A DNA stretch of 52,292 nt from Palsa-872 sp036844615 (lineage in GTDB: Bacteria; Chloroflexota; Dormibacteria; Dormibacterales; Dormibacteraceae). Of this stretch, positions 22,474-30,767 are shown in pieces. Within the stretch, counting starts at the first letter, position 1, and each line of letters starts with the position of its first letter. The stretch lies in assembly GCA_036844615.1 (NCBI GenBank), contig DAIUFK010000007.1, positions 1 through 52,292 on the forward strand, in the 5' to 3' direction. The notes beneath the pieces are model-generated. The model was not told where the DNA came from and searched no databases. It saw only the letters and a list, made by a program, of their open reading frames with translations. The position numbers and the translations under genes were made by a program.

Positions 22474-23718
22474 CTAGCCGGCCGCGGGCGCCCGCATCGG
22501 GACGCCGGTGGCGTAGGCGGGCGGGTAGACGATCCTCATCTCGCCGACCGCCTGCCACTGTCCGACTACCGCCGCCGCGCGGGTGTTCTGGCCTTCGTCA
22601 AGCGCTCCCGAGATCCCGAAGCGGACTCCCCCGCCGTTGATGCTGTCGCCGGCCGGCACGTCCACGTTCAGAGCGGCTGAGCGAATCGAGTCTGGCGTGG
22701 CCTGGCCGGAGACCTGGCTCAAAACGTTGGCGGCGAGCGTCCAGCCGCCGACGAAGCCGGCCACTGCCGCGATGGTCATCGGGGGCCCGCCATTGATGCC
22801 TGAATAGGCGGCCTGCGCGCGGGCGAGCAGGGTCCTTCCCGAGGGCGAGAGCGCAGCCGGGCTGATGTCGCCATCGGGCTTGTCGGCCGCGTAGACACCA
22901 ACCGAGCCCTTGCCGAGACGCTGGCTGAAGGCAGGCATGCAGAACGCGGAGCTGGTCCCAATCGCACCTTTCAGAGGCACCCCGTCGCTCAGGAGGTCCT
23001 GCCAGATCGCCACACCGTCGTCGAGATAGCTGACGTCCCACAGGAAGTCGGGTCGATCCGAGGCGACGCGCGCGGCGATCGCATTGGGGTCGTACGTGCG
23101 GGTGTCGTACTCGATCACGTCAACGACATTGATGCCGAGCTCATGCGCGAGGGCTTGCTCGCCGCCGCCCACCGAACGGCCGTAGATGTCGTTCACCTGC
23201 ACGATCACGACTCTCGGTGCTGCCAGCTTCGTGCTCGGAATCAGCACGTTGCGCGTGTAGGTGACTGCCATGCGGCCCAGCGCGCTGCCTGTGGCGACAG
23301 TCCTGAACACGTAATGACGCTGGGCGGTGATCGGATCGGCGACGGCGCCGGTCTCCCAGTACACGGTTTTCAACTCCTCCGCCCGGGCGGACGCCGCCGC
23401 GGACAGGGTGCTGCCGTAGGTGCCGAGGATCGCCGGCACGTGGTAGTCGCGCACCAACTCGTCCACCGCTGCGCTCGCGGCTTCCGGCGTCGTCGCGTTG
23501 ACGACCTTGAGTTGGACCGGCACCTTCAAGGCTCCTGTCGTCAATGCCACGTCGAGGGCTGCCCTGACGCCGGCAAGCTCCTCCCTGCCGCCTGCGGCCT
23601 GGGGTCCGCTGAGCGGATAGATGGCGCCGATGAGCAGGGGGCGCGGGCTCGGCTGCGATTGGGCGCATGCTGCCGCGACGACCAGGGTGAGAACCAGAAG
23701 CGCGAGACGACGGAGCAT
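22474..23718 (-). CDS. ABC transporter substrate-binding lipoprotein, branched-chain amino acid (LivK-like) type
   Basis: A 414-residue type I periplasmic-binding-fold protein. The N-terminal 18 residues end in the lipobox VAAACAQ, so it is a membrane-anchored lipoprotein. LLIGAIYPLSGPQA opens the mature domain as in Leu/Ile/Val, amide and urea binding proteins; DELVRDYHVPAILGTYGS and VVIVQVNDIYGRSVGG follow the family plan. No permease or ATPase genes lie beside it, so the transporter is encoded elsewhere. It has a TATCCT box 7 bases before the ATG. Ligand unknown; an amide or urea derived from purine breakdown would fit the region but is only a guess. Confidence 0.85.
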   Translation of the reverse strand: MLRRLALLVLTLVVAAACAQSQPSPRPLLIGAIYPLSGPQAAGGREELAGVRAALDVALTTGALKVPVQLKVVNATTPEAASAAVDELVRDYHVPAILGTYGSTLSAAASARAEELKTVYWETGAVADPITAQRHYVFRTVATGSALGRMAVTYTRNVLIPSTKLAAPRVVIVQVNDIYGRSVGGGEQALAHELGINVVDVIEYDTRTYDPNAIAARVASDRPDFLWDVSYLDDGVAIWQDLLSDGVPLKGAIGTSSAFCMPAFSQRLGKGSVGVYAADKPDGDISPAALSPSGRTLLARAQAAYSGINGGPPMTIAAVAGFVGGWTLAANVLSQVSGQATPDSIRSAALNVDVPAGDSINGGGVRFGISGALDEGQNTRAAAVVGQWQAVGEMRIVYPPAYATGVPMRAPAAG

Positions 23719-23725
23719 TAGCGGC

Positions 23726-23731
23726 AGGATA
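23726..23731 (-). promoter_or_regulatory. -10-like box (TATCCT) of the binding-protein gene
   Basis: TATCCT on the reverse strand, 7 bases before the ATG at 23718, no ribosome binding site between them. Confidence 0.45.
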
Positions 23732-23752
23732 GCCCGGCCGCTCCCCGAGGCG

Positions 23753-24163
23753 TTATGCGCTCGCGACTGCCCTCAGGTCGGTGCTTCTAGCGTCGGCAAG
23801 CTGGCGCTCGAGCTTGTTGGCCGGCGCGTAGCCGTAGTTCACGTTTAGGGACCGGCCCTCCGGTGACATGACCACGGTGGTCGGCAGCGTGTAGACATGG
23901 AAGCGGTCGGCTAGCTCGCGCTCGGCGATCGCGTCGACCTTGTCGATTCGCACTCCCGCCAGCTTTGCCAGCGCAGGTTCCTGGTGCGTACGGCAGATGG
24001 AGCAGTTTTCGCCTGTGAAATAAATGATGTAGGGGTCGACGGCGGGCGCCGCGGCAAGCCCAAGCGCGCTTGCACGCGCGCGCCGCGACCGAATCATCTC
24101 CAGGCTGGCGGCAGCGAGCACCACAGCACCTGCCACCGCCAAAGCCCAGAGTTGCGAACTCAC
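23753..24163 (-). CDS. Membrane-anchored thioredoxin-like protein
   Basis: A 136-residue protein with an N-terminal membrane anchor (about residues 5-20) followed by a thioredoxin fold. The redox motif is CSIC in GENCSICRTH near residue 54, and the cis-proline is in TLPTTVV. The CSIC pair differs from the usual CGPC. It starts at a GTG that shares one base with the DUF4395 stop (TAGTG), so it is translationally coupled to that gene and, through it, to the sulfurtransferase. Probably a thiol or persulfide exchange partner acting at the membrane. Confidence 0.82.
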   Translation of the reverse strand: MSSQLWALAVAGAVVLAAASLEMIRSRRARASALGLAAAPAVDPYIIYFTGENCSICRTHQEPALAKLAGVRIDKVDAIAERELADRFHVYTLPTTVVMSPEGRSLNVNYGYAPANKLERQLADARSTDLRAVASA

Positions 24164-24621
24164 TATCTGATCGACGCCTTGATGAGACCCGCGCGGCCCA
24201 GCTGGAAGTAGATCTGGCAGCCGAGGCAGTAGCCGAACGCGAGGTTGACGAACGCCAGCACCGCCACGAGTAGGGCGAGGGCCAGCCCGACCACCGGGAG
24301 CGGCAGCAGGAAGACCGAGGCCACCGCGAGGAAGACCCCGCCGAGGCCCTGGGCGAAGTTGTGAGGTTCCGGCCGGTCCTGCACCGGTCGTGGCTTGACG
24401 ATTCCGCGCGGCTTGAGGACCTTGAAGTAAACCTGCTTGAAAAGCGCCAGCTGCGGGGCAAACGTGCCTAGCAGCAGCACGACCGCCAGCAGCGGGATCA
24501 GCACCAGCAGCGGCCTGAAGAAGGCGCTGCCGATGAAAGCGACAAGCACTGTCGCCACGATCCCGGTCTGGTTGACCTTGAGCGCCGAGTGGTCGACGAC
24601 GCCAGGTGAGCTGGTTGTCAT
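24163..24621 (-). CDS. DUF4395 family membrane protein
   Basis: A 152-residue integral membrane protein with four predicted hydrophobic segments (about 23-40, 41-58, 96-112, 113-132). It carries the VNQTGIVATVLVAF opening and the FGYCLGCQIYF motif near residue 133 typical of DUF4395. The invariant-looking C-x-x-C at the membrane edge could exchange thiols with the neighbouring thioredoxin. It lies 18 bases after the sulfurtransferase gene and overlaps the thioredoxin gene. The same three-gene set is known from actinobacterial genomes; its biochemical task is not established. Confidence 0.82.
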   Translation of the reverse strand: MTTSSPGVVDHSALKVNQTGIVATVLVAFIGSAFFRPLLVLIPLLAVVLLLGTFAPQLALFKQVYFKVLKPRGIVKPRPVQDRPEPHNFAQGLGGVFLAVASVFLLPLPVVGLALALLVAVLAFVNLAFGYCLGCQIYFQLGRAGLIKASIR

Positions 24622-24639
24622 CTGTTCTTTCCTACTCGC

Positions 24640-25482
24640 CTACTTCTCGATCGGAGCCTTGATCGAGCTCCCCCACTCCGTCCACGAGCCGTCGTAGTTG
24701 CGGACGTCGGGGTAGCCGAGCAGCTCCTTGAGCACGAACCACGTGTGGGCCGAGCGCTCACCGATGCGGCAGTAGGCGATTACCTCTTTGTTTGAGGTGA
24801 TGCCCTTGCCGCCGTAGATCTCCTTCAGCTCCTCGGTGCTCTTGAAGGTGCCGTCCTCGGTGTTGACCGCGGTGCCCCACGGGATGCTCACAGCGGTCGG
24901 GATGTGGCCGCCCCGCTGCGCGCCTTCCTGCGGAAGGTTCTCAGGAGCGAGAAGCTCTCCGGAGTACTCCTTGGGCGAACGCACGTCGACGAGACCTGCT
25001 TTGCCGAGCTTGGACTGGACGTGGTCGCGGTATGCCCTGATGTCCTCTTTCGGCGAGCCGTGGAACTGGTAGTGGGTCGCGGAGTAGGTCGGGACTTCAG
25101 TGCTGTACTCGCGGCCTTCCTTCTCCCACTTGACGCGGCCGCCGTCGATCAGCTGGACCTTGTCATGGCCGTAGTACTTGAGCGCCCAGTACGCGTACGC
25201 CGCGAACCAATTGTTGTTGTCGCCGTAAAGAACTATCGCCGTGTCGGGGGTGATCCCGCTCTGGCCGAGGAGGTTCGCGAGAGCCTCCTTGGTGGCGACG
25301 TCGCGGTTTAGCTGGTCCTGCAGGTCCTTCCGCCAGTTCCAGCCGACAGCACCCTCGATGTGGCCCTTCTCATAAGCGGACGGGTCCACGTCGACCTCGA
25401 CCACGCGAAGGTCCCTGTCCTTCCCGTGCTCGGCGATCCACTCGGTGGAGACCAATGCCTTCGTTGTCGTCGATGAGCTCAA
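24640..25482 (-). CDS. Thiosulfate/3-mercaptopyruvate sulfurtransferase (two-domain rhodanese)
   Basis: A protein of about 280 residues with two rhodanese domains. The first is inactive (no cysteine in its loop, YGDNNNWFAAYAYW), the second has the active-site loop YCRIGERSAHTWF, the CRxGxR type typical of thiosulfate-preferring enzymes such as CysA2. DVRSPKEYSGE starts the second domain. TTG 25482 was chosen since GGGAGG lies 7 bases upstream; a TTG six bases earlier is too close to that site. First gene of an operon with DUF4395 and thioredoxin. Likely generates or transfers persulfide sulfur in the cytosol. Confidence 0.88.
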   Translation of the reverse strand: MSSSTTTKALVSTEWIAEHGKDRDLRVVEVDVDPSAYEKGHIEGAVGWNWRKDLQDQLNRDVATKEALANLLGQSGITPDTAIVLYGDNNNWFAAYAYWALKYYGHDKVQLIDGGRVKWEKEGREYSTEVPTYSATHYQFHGSPKEDIRAYRDHVQSKLGKAGLVDVRSPKEYSGELLAPENLPQEGAQRGGHIPTAVSIPWGTAVNTEDGTFKSTEELKEIYGGKGITSNKEVIAYCRIGERSAHTWFVLKELLGYPDVRNYDGSWTEWGSSIKAPIEK

Positions 25483-25488
25483 TTCCAA

Positions 25489-25707
25489 ACCTCCCAGAAA
25501 TACAAATGAACGATTGATGTCGATTTCGTACGAATCGGATCGAATGGGCGCGCCCGATGGGGCGCGAGCAGACGACCGGGCCTAGCTACAGAAGCAGGCG
25601 GGGATTTGAACCAGACGCTGGGCGGGCCAGACTAGGTTCCGCATAGACACGACATTTTATGACAACCAGCGAGGGTCGATCATGATTCCCGATGATTGAG
25701 CTTCCTA
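25489..25707. other. 219-base intergenic region with one GC-rich hairpin
   Basis: Between the divergent sulfurtransferase and DapF-like genes. It holds a 7-bp stem CGCGCCC (25549-25555) with GGGCGCG (25560-25566). A stretch near 25596-25606 resembles a tRNA T-loop on the reverse strand but does not fold into a tRNA. No coding region was found. Confidence 0.4.
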
Positions 25708-26538
25708 ATGCGAATTGATCTCATTAAGTACCAGGCCCTAGGCAACGATTACCTCGTCCTTGACCTGCCCGGTCCGCTCGACCAGGTGGTGCCGCTGCTG
25801 CCCTTCCTGTGCGATCGAAACCGCGGCCTTGGCGCTGACGGACTGCTCGCTTTCAACCCCCCGAGGATGAGCGTCCGCATCTTCAACCCGGATGGCTCCG
25901 AGGCCCAGAAAAGCGGTAACGGGCTCCGAATCACAGCTGCCCACGCGGTCCTCGAGCACGGGGCGGGTGACCACTTCGAGCTTCGCACTGGCGACCGCGC
26001 CAATCCCGTGCGAGTTCTGTCCCGGGACGCCGCCGAGATTTTCTGTGAGCTAGACATCGGGCGGCCGTCCTTTCGTGCCGCGGATCTGCCTGCGCTGTTC
26101 GACGGCGAGCCCGACCGCGTCAGCCTCTATACGCCGGCAGGGCGCGTCGAGGCGATGCTGGTCTCGGTCGGCAATCCGCATTGCGTCGTCTTCGGCGAGC
26201 CGGTTACCAAGGCCCGATGCCTAGAGCTTGGACCGCTCCTCGAGAACCACGCTGCCTTTCCGGAACGGACCAACGTCCAGCTGTTCGAGGTGATCGACCG
26301 CGCGCACGCGCGCATGGAGGTCTGGGAGCGAGGCGCCGGCTACACGCTCGCATCAGGAACCAGCGCGAGCGCAGTCGCCGCCGCATGCATGCGCGCGGAG
26401 CTGGTCGATGATCGAGTGACGATACAGATGCCAGGCGGGAACCTCGAGATCCAGCGCATGGAATCCGGCAATCTCGTGCAGTCCGGCCCCGCACGTCGCG
26501 TTTACCGCGCGCGAGTCGACCTCGCCGACTTCATGTAG
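25708..26538 (+). CDS. DapF-fold protein lacking both catalytic cysteines
   Basis: A 276-residue homologue of diaminopimelate epimerase with the full family frame: YQALGNDYLVLD at residues 8-19, RIFNPDGSE near 58, GNPHCVVFGEP near 155 and ERGAGYTLASGTSAS near 208. In true DapF the two motifs are CGNG and ACGTGA; here they read S-G-N-G (S69) and A-S-G-T-S-A (S216). Both acid/base cysteines are therefore serine, which argues against ordinary DAP epimerase activity. ATG 25708 was selected from the conserved N-terminus; a TTG four codons earlier is possible. No lysine-pathway genes are adjacent. It could be a different racemase/dehydratase of the DapF/proline racemase superfamily. Confidence 0.8.
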   Translation: MRIDLIKYQALGNDYLVLDLPGPLDQVVPLLPFLCDRNRGLGADGLLAFNPPRMSVRIFNPDGSEAQKSGNGLRITAAHAVLEHGAGDHFELRTGDRANPVRVLSRDAAEIFCELDIGRPSFRAADLPALFDGEPDRVSLYTPAGRVEAMLVSVGNPHCVVFGEPVTKARCLELGPLLENHAAFPERTNVQLFEVIDRAHARMEVWERGAGYTLASGTSASAVAAACMRAELVDDRVTIQMPGGNLEIQRMESGNLVQSGPARRVYRARVDLADFM

Positions 26539-27199
26539 CTGTCGAAAGGCGCTTCACTGCGTCAGGGAGCTCAGCAAGCCCCTTCACCACCGCATCCGCG
26601 AGAGCCGGATCGTCAGGCTCACCCTGGCGGTTGACCCAGATCCTGCGGATGCCGAGCTCGCTGGCAGGGCGAATGTCGTGGAAGTAGCTCTGCGCAACGT
26701 GTATCCACGCATCGGCGGAGGCGCCGAAAGTGGACTTGAAAAGAAGGAAGTGGGCAGGGCTCGGCTTGTAGGCGGCGACGTCTTCAGCCGTCACCACCGC
26801 ATCGAAAGACACCGGGAGGCGGCGCTGGGTGAGCGCGATGATGTCGCGGTCGCAATTCGTGAGCAGCGCGAATCGCCAGCCTTCTCTTCGGAGCTCGCTC
26901 AACGCAGGGCCGACGTCCGCAAAAGGCGGCCAGTAGGGAATGGTCGAGACCAGCGCAGTGGCGTCGTCGGGTTTCAGGTCCAGCGAAAGGCGACGGGCGA
27001 CGCGCCTTGCTGTTTCCGTCAGCACCGCCCTGTAGCGCCGGAAGGAGCCTTCCGTTTCGACCTCGGCCTCGACCGTCGCGTAGGACTCGAGGAACTCGGC
27101 TCCCCGACCTGGAAACAGGAGCTCGCCTGTCGTTCTGATGCCGTGACGCCAGTCGATCAGGGTGCCGAAGCAATCGAACGTCAGCCAGCGATCTGCCAA
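26531..27199 (-). CDS. HAD-superfamily haloacid dehalogenase type II-like hydrolase
   Basis: A 222-residue HAD hydrolase. Motif I is WLTFDCFGTLIDW (nucleophile D9), motif II is ALLTNCDRD, and motif III is AAYKPSPAHF with the conserved lysine; the distal acidic pair is in VAQSYFHDIRPA. This arrangement matches the L-2-haloacid dehalogenase/phosphatase subgroup. The TTG start at 27199 has a good AAGGAGGG site upstream. It converges on the DapF-like gene with an 8-base 3' overlap and is divergent from the SnoaL-like gene. Substrate may be a halogenated acid or a small phosphoester. Confidence 0.85.
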   Translation of the reverse strand: MADRWLTFDCFGTLIDWRHGIRTTGELLFPGRGAEFLESYATVEAEVETEGSFRRYRAVLTETARRVARRLSLDLKPDDATALVSTIPYWPPFADVGPALSELRREGWRFALLTNCDRDIIALTQRRLPVSFDAVVTAEDVAAYKPSPAHFLLFKSTFGASADAWIHVAQSYFHDIRPASELGIRRIWVNRQGEPDDPALADAVVKGLAELPDAVKRLSTAT

Positions 27200-27228
27200 C
27201 TGGCCCTCCTTGTCCGAGAATTGAATGC

Positions 27229-27615
27229 GTGGAACGAGCGGTCGTTGCCGACTGGCTGAGTGCTTACGTGCAGGCGTGGGAGACAGGCTCGCCTGAGGCG
27301 ATTGGCGACCTGTTCACCGACGACGCGACCTATTCCTTTCATCCTTACGACGAGCCGGTGGTCGGACGCCAGGCCATCGTCGACTCGTGGCTCAAGGACC
27401 CAGATGAGCCAGGGACGTTCGAGGCCGCCTACCAACCGATCGCAATCGATGGAGACGTGGCGGTGGTCAACGGGAGGAGCCGCTACTTCAAGGACTCCTC
27501 CCGCCGAGAGCTGACCAAGGAATGGGACAACATCTTCGTCGTCGCGTTCGACGTAGACGGCCGGTGCCGCTCCTTCCGCGAGTGGTACGTGGCGCGTAGA
27601 GGTCAGGCCGAATAG
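27229..27615 (+). CDS. SnoaL/NTF2-like protein
   Basis: A 128-residue protein of the NTF2 fold. WLSAYVQAWETGSPEAIGDLF opens as in SnoaL-like families, FTDDATYSFHPYDEPVVGR and INGRSRYF-like beta strands follow, and it ends WDNIFVVAFDVDGRCRSFREWY. Such proteins are cone-shaped barrels that bind or transform small ligands; none is evident here. GTG 27229 is the start, 29 bases from the divergent HAD gene. Confidence 0.75.
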   Translation: MERAVVADWLSAYVQAWETGSPEAIGDLFTDDATYSFHPYDEPVVGRQAIVDSWLKDPDEPGTFEAAYQPIAIDGDVAVVNGRSRYFKDSSRRELTKEWDNIFVVAFDVDGRCRSFREWYVARRGQAE

Positions 27616-27622
27616 CGCTGGG

Positions 27623-27952
27623 TTATTGGCCAGGCGCGCGATAGGCGGCTCCGGCAGCCTTTTTCGCTGCCTGGTCAAGCTCATCTGTCGTGAGAAGCAC
27701 GATCGTCTTGAAGTGCGCGAAGGCGCCGGTGGCCCCGACAGCCAGCGCAAAAGATGCAGCCGAGACGTTGTCCGGGAACTCGCCGACGCCGTACACGTCG
27801 GCCGTACCAAAGGCGAAATACAACGATTCGAGCCGGCCGCCCAGCGCCTTGATGGCAGCTTCGACCGCCGTCTTGCGGCCGCTACCGCCATCCTTGAGCA
27901 GGCCCTTGAGGCCCTCGTGCGAATACGAGGCTTCGACCAGATACTTGGCCAT
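27623..27952 (-). CDS. GYD domain protein
   Basis: A 109-residue single-domain protein matching GYD (PF08734): KYLVEASYSHEGLKGLLKDG at the N-terminus, AIKALGGRLESLYFAFGTAD in the middle with VYGVGEFPD in place of the G-Y-D triad, and a TTDELDQAAKKA tail. GYD proteins are small ferredoxin-like folds without known enzymatic function. Monocistronic by spacing; SD-like AAGGAGGT precedes the ATG. Confidence 0.82.
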   Translation of the reverse strand: MAKYLVEASYSHEGLKGLLKDGGSGRKTAVEAAIKALGGRLESLYFAFGTADVYGVGEFPDNVSAASFALAVGATGAFAHFKTIVLLTTDELDQAAKKAAGAAYRAPGQ

Positions 27953-27994
27953 AGTTGAGACCTCCTTGAACTAACGGGTGACGTCGTCGAAACC

Positions 27995-28690
27995 CTACCC
28001 AGCCTTCGGCAGGTACTCCTGGATCGCGTGCGCAAGGTGCTGCATTGTCATGGACTGCAACCACACCTTTCCCGGGCCGGTGAGCGCGGCAAGGAAGAGG
28101 CCGTCGCCCCCGAAGAACGCATTCTTGATGCCGGGAACTGTCGTGATGTTGAACTGCACGGATTCCTCGTACATCCCGACGTGGCCGGGGTGCACGCGCA
28201 GCGTGTTGCCAGCCTGAAGGTCGTACGTCACCACCTCACCGTGAAGCTCCACCCACGCCTGCCCCTGACCCTGCAGACGCTGCATGCGAAAGCCGGTGCC
28301 TCCGAAAACGCCGGCGCCGAGCCTCTGCTGGAAACCAATCGAGAACTGCACCCCAGGCGTCGCGCACATGAATCCGTGCCGGTGCACGAGATAACCGTGG
28401 CCGGGAGCGATCTCCATGGGGAGGATCTGGCCGGGCAGCTTGGCGGCGAAGGCCAGCAATCCCGGGCCGCCGGCTGCCGTGTACTCGGTCATGAATAACG
28501 TGCCCCCGGCGGCCATTCGCCCGATCGCGCTGAAAAGGCCTCCCTGCTGGCCTCCTGCCGAGGTCGACGTCATCATCTGGATCGCCATCGACATCCACGA
28601 CAGCTGACCGGACTCGGCGAAGACTTTGTCGTTGGGCTGCATGCTCAGCTCGAGCACCGGCATCACGGTGCCGACGATCTTGGATTCCAT
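27995..28690 (-). CDS. AIM24 / TIGR00266 family protein
   Basis: A 231-residue beta-rich protein. MPVLELSMQPNDKVFAESG and WMSMAIQMMTSTSAGG open as in the AIM24/TIGR00266 family, and PGHGYLVHRHGFMCATPGV lies in the middle. No signal peptide or strong membrane segment. ATG 28690 follows an AAGGGGG site. It lies 46 bases after the Fur-family gene, so it may be the last member of the greA-pepP-fur transcript. Function unknown; mitochondrial AIM24 affects inner-membrane organisation, which may not transfer to bacteria. Confidence 0.82.
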   Translation of the reverse strand: MESKIVGTVMPVLELSMQPNDKVFAESGQLSWMSMAIQMMTSTSAGGQQGGLFSAIGRMAAGGTLFMTEYTAAGGPGLLAFAAKLPGQILPMEIAPGHGYLVHRHGFMCATPGVQFSIGFQQRLGAGVFGGTGFRMQRLQGQGQAWVELHGEVVTYDLQAGNTLRVHPGHVGMYEESVQFNITTVPGIKNAFFGGDGLFLAALTGPGKVWLQSMTMQHLAHAIQEYLPKAG

Positions 28691-28736
28691 CGTGCCCCCT
28701 TGCTGAACGAGAGCGGCCGGTCGCGACCACTCTACA

Positions 28737-29198
28737 TCAGGAGTTCGAGCCTGCTCCGTCGTGATGCACGTGCTCAAGCGTGTGGCGCCGAGACGCCTTG
28801 TGGCCGGGCGTGCGCGAGCAGCTCTCGCAGACTCCGACGACAAGGACCTCAGTGCGCACGGGCTTGAACCGGTGCAGGTCCTGCAGGTGGGTCTCGAGCG
28901 AGTTGACGAGCTCTTCCTGGATGTGGAGCACGCCACCGCACACCTGGCACACCGCGTGGTGATGGTCGCCGCTGGCGAGCTCGTAATGCGTCGGCCCCTC
29001 GCCGAGGTGGGCCGCATACACCGAGCCCGATGCGGTCAGAGCTTCCAGCGCCCTGTACACGGTGCTGCGTGGGAAGCCGGGTTTCGTCTTGTGCAGCTCA
29101 GTCGCGATCTGGTCGGCCGTACAGTGACCGCCAAGCCGGACTATGGCGTTGTAGACCATCGTCCGCTGAGCCGTGCGCCGCATGCCTGGTGCGAGCAT
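28737..29198 (-). CDS. Fur-family metalloregulator
   Basis: A 153-residue Fur-family repressor. The N-terminal winged helix covers residues 5-85 (TAQRTMVYNAIVRLGGHCTAD, shown in parts; recognition helix FPRSTVYRALEAL). Metal sites include DHHHAVCQVCGG near residue 80 and VCESCSR near residue 122, the two CxxC pairs of the structural zinc, and a His-rich tail HTLEHVHHD. The last feature is common in Zur/Nur-type members. Its ATG overlaps the peptidase stop (ATGA), so it is part of the greA operon. Metal specificity (Fe, Zn, Mn or peroxide) cannot be fixed. Confidence 0.88.
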   Translation of the reverse strand: MLAPGMRRTAQRTMVYNAIVRLGGHCTADQIATELHKTKPGFPRSTVYRALEALTASGSVYAAHLGEGPTHYELASGDHHHAVCQVCGGVLHIQEELVNSLETHLQDLHRFKPVRTEVLVVGVCESCSRTPGHKASRRHTLEHVHHDGAGSNS

Positions 29199-30304
29199 CA
29201 GCGCGCCGGCACCACCCGCAGATCGTGTCCGGCTTTGGTCAGCATGCGGCAGCCGGCAGCCTCGACCACTACATCGTCTTCAATACGCACGCCACCCCAC
29301 AGAGGGATGTAGACGCCTGGCTCAATCGTGAAGACCATGCCGGGCTCGAGCACGATGTTCGATCCAGGGTCAAGGCTCGGGTCCTCGTGAGCCTCAAGGC
29401 CAAGGCCGTGGCCGACGCGGTGAAAGAAACGGTCGCCAAGCCCGGCAGCCACGATGACACCTCTCGCCGCGTCATCCACCTCGCCGGTGGTGACGCCGGG
29501 GCGCACCGCGGCGATGGCTGCGTCGTGCGCGCGCAGGACCAGGTCGTGAATTTCCAGCTGGCGCGCGCTGGGCTCGCCGACGACCGCCATGCGCGTCGTA
29601 TCGGCGCGGTATCCCTCGAAGGCAGCCCCGAAATCAAGCAGGACAACGTCTCCCGCCTTGAGCTCGCGCGCGGAAGGACGGTTGTGGGGCACTGCCGAGT
29701 TGGGCCCCGACTGGACAAGAGTCTCGAAGGAGGGAGTGGCGCCGAACTCCGCTATCGCCGCACCGACCGTGACCGCCACCGCCAGCTCTGACTGCCCCGC
29801 CCGGAGCCGTTCCATCACCTGTTCGGTGACCGCGTCCGTGATGACGCCTGCGCGCTCGAGCTTCTTAAGCTCCTCGGTGCCTTTGGTGCGGCGTAGGCGG
29901 CGAACTTCGCCTGCCACGTCGACCAGGTCGCGCGCACCGACCGTCGCGCCGAGCGCCTCGGCGGCCTGGACCGAGAGGTGCTCCTTCTCTACCCCAAGCC
30001 GGGCGCAGTCCTCGAGCGCGTCACGCACCAGCTCGTAAGGGTCTTCGCCGTCGCGCCACCCCACAACCGCTGCCTGGTCGGAGCCGCTAACTGCATGATC
30101 CCGCTCGAGCGCGGGCACTATCAGCGTCGCGCGATCTGACCTGATCGCCAGCGCCATAAGGCGCTCGTGTGGCTCGGCCTGGAACCCTGTGAGATACGCG
30201 ATGGACACCGGCCGCGTGATGTAGGCGGCCTCCAGGCCTTGTTGAGCCATCCAACCACGCAGCTCGGAAAGCCGGGTGGTCGAGGCAGTACTTGCTTTAT
30301 TCAA
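29198..30304 (-). CDS. Xaa-Pro peptidase family (M24) aminopeptidase
   Basis: A protein of about 368 residues with a creatinase-like N-terminal domain (YITRPVSIAYLTGFQ) and an M24 catalytic domain. The five metal ligands are in LLDFGAAFEGYRADTTRM (two Asp), VGHGLGLEAHEDP (His), FTIEPGVY (Glu) and RIEDDVVV (Glu). It should cleave X-Pro N-termini or dipeptides. Start is uncertain: TTG 30304 gives an 8-base overlap with greA and a normal N-terminus; ATG 30250 would shorten it by 18 residues. Second gene of the greA operon. Confidence 0.87.
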   Translation of the reverse strand: MNKASTASTTRLSELRGWMAQQGLEAAYITRPVSIAYLTGFQAEPHERLMALAIRSDRATLIVPALERDHAVSGSDQAAVVGWRDGEDPYELVRDALEDCARLGVEKEHLSVQAAEALGATVGARDLVDVAGEVRRLRRTKGTEELKKLERAGVITDAVTEQVMERLRAGQSELAVAVTVGAAIAEFGATPSFETLVQSGPNSAVPHNRPSARELKAGDVVLLDFGAAFEGYRADTTRMAVVGEPSARQLEIHDLVLRAHDAAIAAVRPGVTTGEVDDAARGVIVAAGLGDRFFHRVGHGLGLEAHEDPSLDPGSNIVLEPGMVFTIEPGVYIPLWGGVRIEDDVVVEAAGCRMLTKAGHDLRVVPAR

Positions 30305-30761
30305 TGCCGACGATGCGGACGCGGTAGGCGCCATTGGGGGTCTTGACCTCGACTTCGTCGCCGACGCGGTGACCGAGCACCGCCTTGCCGAAAGCTGACT
30401 CGTAGCTCACCGTTCCCGCCTTGGGGTCAGCCTCGGACGGTCCGACGATGCGGTACACCTCATCGCCGCCTTCATCCTCCTGGAACCGCACAGTGCTGCC
30501 CATGCTGACCACGCCGTTGCTCTTGGCCGCCTCGATCAGGACATGGTTTTTGATGATCGCCTCGAGCTCCTTGACGCGGGCCTCCATGAAGCCCTGCTCG
30601 TTCTTGGCCGCGTGGTACTCGAAGTTCTCGGAGAGGTCGCCGAACTCGCGTGCCGCCTTGATCTTGGCGACGATTGCAGGCCGCCTGACGGTCACCAGCT
30701 CGTCCAGCTCGCGCCTCACGCCCTCGAGACCCTCCGGGGTTATGTGGACCTCGTTTATCAC
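30297..30761 (-). CDS. greA: Transcription elongation factor GreA
   Basis: A 154-residue GreA with the full coiled-coil N-terminal domain and FKBP-like C-terminal domain. The acidic tip is in FGDLSENFEYHAAKNEQ, and the C-terminal domain has YRIVGPSEADP, SPxGxAL-like SAFGKAVLGHRVGDEV and an ending VRIVGIE. It rescues backtracked RNA polymerase by stimulating transcript cleavage. Start is GTG 30761, with a TAGACT box 6 bases upstream and no ribosome binding site. Head of a probable greA-peptidase-fur-AIM24 operon. Confidence 0.95.
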   Translation of the reverse strand: MINEVHITPEGLEGVRRELDELVTVRRPAIVAKIKAAREFGDLSENFEYHAAKNEQGFMEARVKELEAIIKNHVLIEAAKSNGVVSMGSTVRFQEDEGGDEVYRIVGPSEADPKAGTVSYESAFGKAVLGHRVGDEVEVKTPNGAYRVRIVGIE

Positions 30762-30767
30762 CAGTCG

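Noticed and set aside
25590..25625. tRNA-like T-loop (reverse strand GGTTCAAATCCCCGC) as a tRNA fragment or attachment site
   Set aside because: No pairing T stem, anticodon arm or acceptor stem could be formed, and no integrase or direct repeat is nearby.
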